Source: UBA5186 sp040005095 (GTDB taxonomy: Bacteria; Actinomycetota; Thermoleophilia; Gaiellales; Gaiellaceae). Taken from it: 20,160 nucleotides of DNA. The notes beneath the pieces are model-generated. The model ran no database searches. It saw nothing but the letters and a program-made list of their open reading frames with translations, and was not told where the DNA came from. How positions within the stretch are numbered: the stretch's first letter is position 1; each line of letters begins with the position of its first letter. Shown piece after piece: positions 7,024 to 12,834 of the stretch. The stretch lies in contig JBDTZN010000031.1 of the NCBI GenBank assembly GCA_040005095.1, forward strand, positions 1 through 20,160, written 5' to 3'. The position numbers and the translations under genes were made by a program.

Positions 7024-7626
7024 ATGGGCGGACGCCGCACGATCTGGAGCCGTGGGGCCGAGTTGCTCCGCCGCGGCGGTGCCCGGCTGGTCTGGTTCAG
7101 GATCCTCGGCGAACTCGGCTACCGGCGGCAACTCGTGACGGAGCAGCTGCTCCCGGTCGAGGCAGTCGCCCCCACTCCCGGGCTGGAGGGCCGCTTCCTC
7201 GGCGCCGACGATCTCGACGCCTTCGGCGGCCTGCACGGAAACGCGGACGAAGCGCGGGGACGGTTCGCGCGCGGCGAGCGCTGCTTCGGCGTGTGGCTCG
7301 AGGGACGGCTGGTGTCCACCCGGTGGCTTGCGACGGGCACGATCCGGCTCGGCTATCTCGGGCGCGAGGTCGATCTGCCGCCCGAACAGGTCTACATCTA
7401 CGAGATCTACACGGAGCGCGGCCACCGCGGACGCGGGATCAGCGGCGCCGCCGGGGCTCTGGTTCCTCCGATCCTCAGCGCGGAGGGCGTCCGCCGGATC
7501 GTCGGCGTGCTCGAACCCGAGAATCGCGCGGGCATCCGCGCGAACGAGAAGGCCGGCTACCGCATCGTGGGACGGATCGGGTACGTGAAGCTCGGCCCGT
7601 GGCGCCGCGATTTCGGGCGGCTCTAG
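7024..7626 (+). CDS. GNAT-family N-acetyltransferase, second of a tandem pair
   Basis: 200 residues, paralogous to the preceding gene, from which it is separated by 10 bases; the two are probably co-transcribed. Shared blocks are the N-terminal helix (VWFRILGELGYRRQLVTE), ARGERCFG.WLEGRLV, the acetyl-CoA loop RGHRGRGISGAA (132-143), RIVGVLEPEN.AGIRANEKAGYRIVG and the ending VKLGPWRRDFGRL. The middle differs: YIYEIYTERGHRG here replaces a more divergent stretch in the first copy, and this copy looks the more canonical GNAT. Substrate is unknown. The TAG stop at 7624-7626 shares three bases with the stop of the convergent thiolase gene. Confidence 0.8.
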   Translation: MGGRRTIWSRGAELLRRGGARLVWFRILGELGYRRQLVTEQLLPVEAVAPTPGLEGRFLGADDLDAFGGLHGNADEARGRFARGERCFGVWLEGRLVSTRWLATGTIRLGYLGREVDLPPEQVYIYEIYTERGHRGRGISGAAGALVPPILSAEGVRRIVGVLEPENRAGIRANEKAGYRIVGRIGYVKLGPWRRDFGRL

Positions 7627-8774
7627 ACTTCGACGAGCAACGCGTCGCCCTGGCCGCCGCCTGAGCAAATAGCTGCGAGCCCGAGCCCGCCGCCGTTCCG
7701 GCCCAGCTCATGGATCATCGTGGAGAGGATCCGTGACCCAGACGCCCCGATCGGGTGGCCGAGAGCGACGGCGCCGCCGTTCACGTTGACCTTCTCCGGG
7801 TCGGCGCCGAGCATTTCCGCCGAGTTCAGCACGACGGAGGAGAACGCCTCGTTCAGCTCCACGCGCTCGACGTCGCCGATCGCCTTCCCGGCCTTGTCGA
7901 GGGCGATCTTGCCCGCGTTGGCCGGCGTGCGGGCGAGGTACGCGAAGTCGTCCGCCACGTAGCCCTGCGCGAGGATCGTCGCCAGCACGGTCAGCCCGCG
8001 GCGCTTCGCGAACTCCTCGCTCGTGACGATCACGCAACCCGCGCCGTCGTTCACGCCCGGGGCGTTGCCGGCGGTGGTCGTGCCCTCGGGGTCGAAGACC
8101 GGCTGGAGGGAGGCGAGCTTCTCGTACGACGTGTCCCGGCGGGGACCCTCGTCGACGGCGAAGTCGCCGACGGGAGCGATTTCCTCCGCGAACTTGCCGG
8201 CGTCGATCGCGGCGATCGCGCGCTCGTGGGAGCGCAGCGCCCAGCGATCCTGGTCCTCGCGCGAGATCCCGAGCTCGCGGGAGACGAACGAGGCCTGCTC
8301 GACCATGTGCTTGTTGTCGAAGCTCGAGGTGAGCCCGTCGAAGACCATCGAGTCGATCAGCTCGCCGTTTCCGAGCCGGTAGCCGAACCGGGCCTTCTTC
8401 AGCAGGTACGGCGCGTTCGACATCGACTCCATCCCGCCCGTGACGACGACGTCGTGATCGCCCGCGCGGATCATCTGGTCGGCGATCTCGACCGCTCGGA
8501 TCGAGGACGCACAGACTTTGTTGATCGTGTCGGCGCCGATCTCCTTCGGGATCCCGGCCCCGATCGCCGCCTGGCGCGCCGGCGCCTGGCCCGCCCCGGC
8601 CTGCAGCACCTGGCCCATGATCACGTACTCGACCTCGCCCGGCTCGAGCCCCGCACGCTCCAGCCCGGCGCGGATCGCGTGGGCGCCGAGCTCCGTCGCC
8701 TCGTACTTGGCCAGCGCGCCGCCCAGCTTGCCGAAGGGCGTGCGAACCGCAGAGACGATGACCGATCGCGCCAT
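7623..8774 (-). CDS. Acetyl-CoA C-acetyltransferase (thiolase)
   Basis: Condenses two acetyl-CoA to acetoacetyl-CoA, or thiolytically cleaves it. With the ATG at 8772-8774 it has 383 residues, close to the usual 390. The nucleophile is Cys88 in NKVCASSIRA; NEAF (308-311), His340 in GGAVALGHPIGASG and Cys370 in AICSGGGQG complete the active site. The CoA-binding motif usually written TAGNASG reads TAGNAPG here. The open frame continues 24 codons upstream, but that extension is unlike thiolases and overlaps the M42 peptidase, so it was rejected. TAGCCT ends 7 bases before the ATG, and its TAG is also the stop codon of the upstream peptidase gene. The gene belongs functionally with hbd and the acyl-CoA dehydrogenase; the sequence does not show which direction dominates. 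Confidence 0.94.
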   Translation of the reverse strand: MARSVIVSAVRTPFGKLGGALAKYEATELGAHAIRAGLERAGLEPGEVEYVIMGQVLQAGAGQAPARQAAIGAGIPKEIGADTINKVCASSIRAVEIADQMIRAGDHDVVVTGGMESMSNAPYLLKKARFGYRLGNGELIDSMVFDGLTSSFDNKHMVEQASFVSRELGISREDQDRWALRSHERAIAAIDAGKFAEEIAPVGDFAVDEGPRRDTSYEKLASLQPVFDPEGTTTAGNAPGVNDGAGCVIVTSEEFAKRRGLTVLATILAQGYVADDFAYLARTPANAGKIALDKAGKAIGDVERVELNEAFSSVVLNSAEMLGADPEKVNVNGGAVALGHPIGASGSRILSTMIHELGRNGGGLGLAAICSGGGQGDALLVEV

Positions 8775-8784
8775 GGGACCCAGG

Positions 8785-9834
8785 CTAGCGATCGAAGCGC
8801 GAGTCAGGCCCGAGCTTGCGCGCGAAGGCCGCGACGAGCCGCGCACAGGCCTCGACGTCGTCGAGCTGCGCCATCTCGATCGGAGAGTGCATGTAGCGCA
8901 GGGGAATGGAGACGAGCGCGGTCGCGATCCCTGCGTTGGCGTTGTGGATGTCGTCCGCGTCGGTCTGGCTCACGCGTCCCGTGACCTCGAGCGTGTACGG
9001 AATCGCTTCCGCTTCCGCCGCCTCCACAAGCAAGTCCACGATCCGTGGATTCATGGTCGGCCCGCGGAGGATCGCCGGGCCGCTGCCGAGCGGATGCTCC
9101 CCGTCCTCGCGTGGATCCGCCCCGGGGACGTCATTAGTGGCCGTGACGTCGAAGACGATCGCCACGTCGGGCTGCAGACCGGTCATGCCCGCGCGGGCCG
9201 CAGAGGCGCCGATCTCCTCCTGCGTGAGCGCGCCCGCGACCAGGTCGCCGGACAGCGCGCCGGCCTCCTTGACGAGCCGCACCACCTCAAGCGCGATGTA
9301 CGAGCCGACGCGGTTGTCGAGCGCGCGGGAGACGACGCGGCGGTTCGGGAGCTCGAACGGGTCGCCGTCGAGCACCATCGCGTCGCCCTGCCTGACGAGC
9401 GAGCGCGCCTCGGCGGCGTCGCGCGCCCCGATGTCGACGTACAGGTCTTCGATCTCGACCGGGCGCGGTTTCTCGTCGCCGTGGGTCTCGGCCTTGCGCC
9501 TGGCCACGACGCCGCGGATCTCTCCCTCGCGCGTCAGGATCGTCACGCGCTGGCCGACGACGGCCTCCACGCCGAACCCGCCGATGCGGCGAATGGCCAG
9601 GAAGCCCTTCTCGTCGACGTGCGTCACGATCAACCCGATCTCGTCGATGTGCCCGAGCACGGCGAGCGTGGGCGCGTCCCCACCCGGCACGCGCATGAAG
9701 GACGACCCGAGCACGTCGGTCGTCACCTCGCCGTACTTCGCCGCTGCCTCGCGCCACACGCGGGAGGCCTCCGCCTCGTAGCCCGACGGACCACGGGCCT
9801 CGAGCAGCGCTGCGAGGAGCTCCGGGATTGCCAC
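8785..9834 (-). CDS. M42-family metallopeptidase (glutamyl aminopeptidase/endoglucanase-like)
   Basis: Dinuclear-metal aminopeptidase of the TET/FrvX type, 349 residues, normal length; these usually form large cytoplasmic dodecamers that degrade short peptides. All expected metal and catalytic residues are present in order: His62 and Asp64 in GHIDEIG, Asp173 in RALDNR, Glu206-Glu207 in TQEEIG, Asp229 in VFDVT and His316 in RYMHSP. The start is GTG at 9832-9834, with TAGACT ending 6 bases upstream and no Shine-Dalgarno, so a leaderless mRNA is likely. The thiolase gene begins 10 bases after its stop on the same strand. Its promoter region lies back to back with the trp promoter. Old annotations call this family cellulase M, which is not supported. 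Confidence 0.93.
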   Translation of the reverse strand: MAIPELLAALLEARGPSGYEAEASRVWREAAAKYGEVTTDVLGSSFMRVPGGDAPTLAVLGHIDEIGLIVTHVDEKGFLAIRRIGGFGVEAVVGQRVTILTREGEIRGVVARRKAETHGDEKPRPVEIEDLYVDIGARDAAEARSLVRQGDAMVLDGDPFELPNRRVVSRALDNRVGSYIALEVVRLVKEAGALSGDLVAGALTQEEIGASAARAGMTGLQPDVAIVFDVTATNDVPGADPREDGEHPLGSGPAILRGPTMNPRIVDLLVEAAEAEAIPYTLEVTGRVSQTDADDIHNANAGIATALVSIPLRYMHSPIEMAQLDDVEACARLVAAFARKLGPDSRFDR

Positions 9835-9849
9835 GGCGCCAGTCTAGGC

Positions 9850-9879
9850 TTGACGCCCGAGCCGGCCCGGGCCTACTGT
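9850..9879 (+). promoter_or_regulatory. trp operon promoter
   Basis: TTGACG (9850-9855) matches the -35 consensus at five of six positions. An 18-base spacer leads to TACTGT (9874-9879), which fits the actinobacterial TANNNT -10. Transcription would begin near 9886-9887, essentially at the A of the leader-peptide ATG (9887). The -35 lies 4 bases from the -10 of the divergent peptidase promoter (9841-9846), so the two promoters overlap. Confidence 0.65.
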
Positions 9880-9886
9880 GAGGGCG

Positions 9887-9961
9887 ATGTCTTTCGCCCT
9901 TCGCACCGCAGCCTGGTGGGCCTGGCGCCGCGAGCGGGGCGGGAGCCTGCGCCTGGGCTGA
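9887..9961 (+). CDS. trpL: trp operon leader peptide (TrpL), 24 residues
   Basis: Short open frame from ATG 9887 to TGA 9959-9961, too short for routine gene calling. The peptide begins MSFALRTAA and has Trp at positions 10, 11 and 13 (WWAW; codons 9914-9919 and 9923-9925), then RRERGG and a TGA. Three Trp codons among 24, in the only leader of a tryptophan operon, is the classic sign of ribosome-mediated attenuation: with scarce charged tRNA-Trp the ribosome stalls at 9914-9925 and changes folding downstream. The predicted transcription start falls at or within a base of this ATG, so it would be translated as a leaderless message; the GAGGG at 9880-9884 is too close to act as an ordinary ribosome binding site. 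A terminator hairpin begins 31 bases after its stop codon. Assignment is by reading only. Confidence 0.85.
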   Translation: MSFALRTAAWWAWRRERGGSLRLG

Positions 9962-9976
9962 CCAGGCCGAAAGGCC
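9911..9976 (+). promoter_or_regulatory. Alternative-pairing region of the trp attenuator
   Basis: GCCTGG occurs three times (9911-9916, 9920-9925, 9951-9956); the first two contain Trp codons. All are complementary to CCAGGC at 9962-9967, directly after the leader stop. The last copy can form a 6-base-pair hairpin with a GCTGA loop. GGCC-GAAA-GGCC (9965-9976) is a competing hairpin with a GNRA loop. A CGCC/GGCG pair (9926-9929 with 9938-9941) and a GCGGGAG/CTCCGGC pairing (9939-9945 with 9997-10003, one mismatch) could serve as the 1:2 and antiterminator 2:3 stems. Which pairings dominate is inferred. Confidence 0.5.
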
Positions 9977-9992
9977 GTCCTGCTCGACCATG

Positions 9993-10013
9993 AGACCTCC
10001 GGCGGAGGTCTTT
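9993..10013 (+). terminator. trp attenuator terminator
   Basis: Perfect 8-base-pair hairpin AGACCTCC-GGC-GGAGGTCT (9993-10011) continuing into TT at 10012-10013, so the transcript reads UCUUU at its end. The U-run is short, but the stem is strong. It lies between the Trp-rich leader peptide and trpE, as an attenuator terminator should. Confidence 0.72.
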
Positions 10014-10017
10014 CCGC

Positions 10018-10034
10018 GTCCTCGAAGGGAGGAC
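10018..10034 (+). promoter_or_regulatory. Hairpin covering the trpE ribosome binding site
   Basis: GTCCTC (10018-10023), loop GAAGG, GAGGAC (10029-10034): a perfect 6-base-pair stem ending directly before the trpE ATG at 10035. The trpE Shine-Dalgarno AAGGGAGG (10025-10032) lies partly in the loop and partly in the stem, so folding would limit trpE initiation. Confidence 0.5.
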
Positions 10035-11258
10035 ATGAGCATCGCCGCGTCAATGCCAACCGACCTGCTGACCCCGCTCGGCGCCTACCTGCGCCTGCGT
10101 GGCGAAGGCGGCGCGTTCCTGCTCGAGTCGGTCGAGCGCGGACGGCTGGGCCGATACTCCTTCGTCGGGACAGGGTCGCGGCTCTGCGACTTGGCCGACG
10201 CGGAAGCGTGCAAGGAGCCCGTCGTCGGCTACATCTCGTATGACCACGTGGCGCAGCTCGAGCCGACCGTCCCGCTGCCCGCGGGGCCCGCGCCCTTCGC
10301 CGAGAGCCGCTTCGTGGTCGCCGAGACGCTGCTTCGCTTCGACCATGCGCAGGGCGTCGCGGACGTCCTCGCGGGCAATCCTGGCGAGATTGCGGCGCGA
10401 CTCGAGGGCCCTGTCCCGACGGCCGGTGCCAGGCACCCGACACGTCCGGGGGAGCTACGTCGTTTTCCGACACGCGACGAGTACCAGGCACAGGTCGTGT
10501 CCGCTCAGGACGCGATCCGTGCGGGCGAGGCGTTCCAGATCGTCCTGTCGCAGCGCGCCGAACGGCCCACTTCGGCGAGCGCCCTCGACCTCTACCGCGC
10601 CCTGCGCCGCGTCAACCCCTCCCCGTACCTGTTCCTGCTGGAGCTGGACGAGCTAGCGCTGATCGGATCGTCCCCCGAGACGCTCGTGAAGGTCACCGGC
10701 CGCCGCGCGTCGCTGAACCCGATTGCCGGGACGACGGAGGCAGGCGAGGGCGACGCCGAGCGCTTGCTTGCGTCCGACAAGGACCGCGCCGAGCACGTCA
10801 TGCTCGTCGACCTCGGTCGGAACGACCTCTCGCGCGTCTGCCGCGCTGGCACCGTGCGCGTCGAGCGCTTCCTCGAGCCCGAGCGCTTCTCGCACGTCTC
10901 GCATCTCGTCTCGGAGGTGTCCGGCGAGCTCCGCGACGGCGTCGGGCCCTTCGACTTGCTGCGCGCCTGCTTCCCTGCCGGCACGGTCTCGGGAGCGCCG
11001 AAGGTGCGCGCGATGCAGCTCATCTCCGAGCTCGAAGGCGTGCGGCGCGGGCCCTACGCCGGCGCTGTCGGCTACGCGCTCCCGGACGGGACGCTGGACA
11101 CATGCATCGCGATCAGGACGATCTTTCTCGCGGACGGCGTAGCCCACCTGCAAGCGGGAGCAGGCATCGTCGTCGACTCCGACCCCGCCGCCGAGCACGA
11201 GGAGTGCCTGCACAAGCTGGCCGCGCTCGAGGCGGCGATCGAGCTCGCGGAACAATGA
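10035..11258 (+). CDS. trpE: Anthranilate synthase component I, short form
   Basis: Converts chorismate to anthranilate with ammonia from TrpG; first committed step of tryptophan synthesis. 407 residues, against roughly 490-520 for most TrpE. The C-terminal chorismate-binding domain is well conserved: FQIVLSQR, SPETLVKV (213-220), HVMLVDLGRNDL (254-265), FSHVSHLVSEV (285-295), FPAGTVSGAPKVRAM (313-327), GAVGY and QAGAGIVVDSDP. The missing length is in the N-terminal domain, though the tryptophan feedback motif LLES (29-32) is kept. The usual AGTRPRG-like segment reads AGTTEAGEGD (231-240), shortened and without its Arg residues. ATG 10035 was chosen for the AAGGGAGG just upstream; an ATG at 9990 lies before the terminator hairpin and is unlikely. 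The stop overlaps trpG in ATGA. Confidence 0.93.
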   Translation: MSIAASMPTDLLTPLGAYLRLRGEGGAFLLESVERGRLGRYSFVGTGSRLCDLADAEACKEPVVGYISYDHVAQLEPTVPLPAGPAPFAESRFVVAETLLRFDHAQGVADVLAGNPGEIAARLEGPVPTAGARHPTRPGELRRFPTRDEYQAQVVSAQDAIRAGEAFQIVLSQRAERPTSASALDLYRALRRVNPSPYLFLLELDELALIGSSPETLVKVTGRRASLNPIAGTTEAGEGDAERLLASDKDRAEHVMLVDLGRNDLSRVCRAGTVRVERFLEPERFSHVSHLVSEVSGELRDGVGPFDLLRACFPAGTVSGAPKVRAMQLISELEGVRRGPYAGAVGYALPDGTLDTCIAIRTIFLADGVAHLQAGAGIVVDSDPAAEHEECLHKLAALEAAIELAEQ

Positions 11259-11815
11259 TCCTGCTGATCGACAACTACGACTCGTTCACGTTCAACCTCG
11301 CGCATCTGTTCGAGGAGCTGGGCGCGGAGATGCTCGTCCGCCGCAACGACGCGATCGACGCCGACGAAGCCGAACGCCTTGCGCCCTCCCACCTCGTCGT
11401 CTCCCCCGGCCCGGGCCGCCCAGAGCGCGCCGGCGCGACGATCGAGATCCTGCTGCGCCTCGCCCCGCGCGTCCCCACCCTCGGCGTCTGTCTCGGCCAC
11501 CAGGCAATCGTCGCCGCGTTCGGCGGGGAGGTCGGCCCGGCCGCGAGCATCGTGCACGGGAAGGCCAGTGGCGTCACCCATGACGGCCGTGGCATCTTTC
11601 GCAACATGCCCGCCGAGTTCGAGGCCGGCCGCTACCACTCGCTCGCCGCGACCAAGGTCCCGCCGGAGCTGGAGGTCTCGGCGCGCTGCAGCGAGGGCGA
11701 GGTGATGGCCGTCCGCCACCGCGAGCTCCCCGTCGACGGCGTCCAGTTCCATCCCGAATCGGTGCTGACCCCGCTCGGGCCACAGCTGGCGCGGAACTTC
11801 CTGGAGCGCGGATGA
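11255..11815 (+). CDS. trpG: Anthranilate synthase component II (glutamine amidotransferase)
   Basis: Class I glutamine amidotransferase that releases ammonia from glutamine for TrpE. 186 residues, normal length. DNYDSFTFNL (6-15) is the TrpG/PabA signature, PGPGRPERAG (51-60) the oxyanion strand, and the catalytic triad is Cys79 in GVCLGHQ, His166 and Glu168 in VQFHPES. ATG 11255 overlaps the trpE stop by four bases (ATGA), implying translational coupling. The family also serves folate synthesis as PabA; its place between trpE and trpD supports the Trp role, but dual use cannot be excluded. Confidence 0.95.
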   Translation: MILLIDNYDSFTFNLAHLFEELGAEMLVRRNDAIDADEAERLAPSHLVVSPGPGRPERAGATIEILLRLAPRVPTLGVCLGHQAIVAAFGGEVGPAASIVHGKASGVTHDGRGIFRNMPAEFEAGRYHSLAATKVPPELEVSARCSEGEVMAVRHRELPVDGVQFHPESVLTPLGPQLARNFLERG

Positions 11816-12834
11816 TCCAGGCGGCGATCCAGCGAATCCTCGACGGGCACGACCTCGGACGCGCCGAGGCGCGCGACGTCATGGGCACCGTGATGAGCGG
11901 CGAGTGCACCCCCGCGCAAATCGCCGGATTCGTCGTCGCGCTGCGCGCCAAGGGCGAGACTGCGGACGAGATCGCGGGCTGCGCGGAGGCCATGCGCGAG
12001 CACGCGCTCGCGGTGCACCCACAGCGCGACGACCTCGTCGACACGGCGGGCACGGGCGGCGACGGAGCGCGCACGATCAACATCTCCACCGCCGCCGCGC
12101 TCGTGGCCGCGGCCGCGGGAGCCGGGGTCGCGAAGCACGGGAACCGCGCGGTGTCCTCCGCGTCGGGGTCCGCTGACGTCCTCGAGGCGCTCGGCTTCGC
12201 GCTCGAGCTCCCGCCCGAGCGGATCGCGCTCTCGATCGACCAGCTCGGCTTCGGCTTCCTTTTCGCGCCCGCGCACCATCCCGCCATGCGCCACGCCGCG
12301 CCGGTGCGCCGCGAGCTGGCCACCCGAACCGTCTTCAACGTGCTCGGCCCACTGACGAACCCCGCCGGCGCCCGGGCACAGATCGTCGGCGTCTACGCTC
12401 CGGAGCTCGTGCGCACGATCGCCGATGTGCTGTCCCTCCTCGGCGCGCGGCGCGCGTTTGTCGTGCACGGCGCGCACGGGATCGACGAACTGTCGCCGGC
12501 CGGGCCCAACCTCGTCTGCGAAGTCGCCGACGGCGCGGTGCGGGAGTACGAGCTCGACCCGCTCGACCTCGGCGTCGAGCGCTGCGATCCGGCTGAGCTC
12601 ACCGGCGGCTCGCCCGAGGAGAACGCCGCCGCGATTCGAGACGTCTTCGCGGGTGCGGACGGAGGGCGGCGGAATGCGATCCTCCTCAACGCCGCGGGAG
12701 CGATCGCCGCGGCGTGCCACGCGGACGACCTCGCCGAAGGACTCGCGCTCGCCCGGCAAGCGCTCGACACGGGAGCCGCCGGCGAACGACTCGAAGAGCT
12801 GATCGCGTTCTCGCGCGCGGGGGTGACGGCATGA
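11812..12834 (+). CDS. trpD: Anthranilate phosphoribosyltransferase
   Basis: Transfers phosphoribosyl from PRPP to anthranilate. 340 residues, a normal length, unlike several of its neighbours. Diagnostic motifs: DTAGTGGDGARTINIST (77-93, PRPP and metal site), AKHGNRAVSSASGSADVLEALG (107-128), GFGFLFAPAHHPAMRHAAPVR (146-166) and RTVFNVLGPLTNPAG (172-186). The ATG at 11812 overlaps the trpG stop in ATGA, and its own stop overlaps the trpC start in the same way, so translation is probably coupled along the operon. Confidence 0.96.
   Translation: MIQAAIQRILDGHDLGRAEARDVMGTVMSGECTPAQIAGFVVALRAKGETADEIAGCAEAMREHALAVHPQRDDLVDTAGTGGDGARTINISTAAALVAAAAGAGVAKHGNRAVSSASGSADVLEALGFALELPPERIALSIDQLGFGFLFAPAHHPAMRHAAPVRRELATRTVFNVLGPLTNPAGARAQIVGVYAPELVRTIADVLSLLGARRAFVVHGAHGIDELSPAGPNLVCEVADGAVREYELDPLDLGVERCDPAELTGGSPEENAAAIRDVFAGADGGRRNAILLNAAGAIAAACHADDLAEGLALARQALDTGAAGERLEELIAFSRAGVTA

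Noticed and set aside
8518..9993. Long plus-strand open frame of 491 codons opposite thiolase and M42 peptidase
   Set aside because: Antisense shadow of two genes with complete catalytic motifs; its translation is Arg/Asp/Ala-rich without domains, as expected in GC-rich DNA.
9990..10034. ATG at 9990 as the trpE start
   Set aside because: It lies at the foot of the attenuator hairpin without a ribosome binding site; ATG 10035 follows AAGGGAGG directly.
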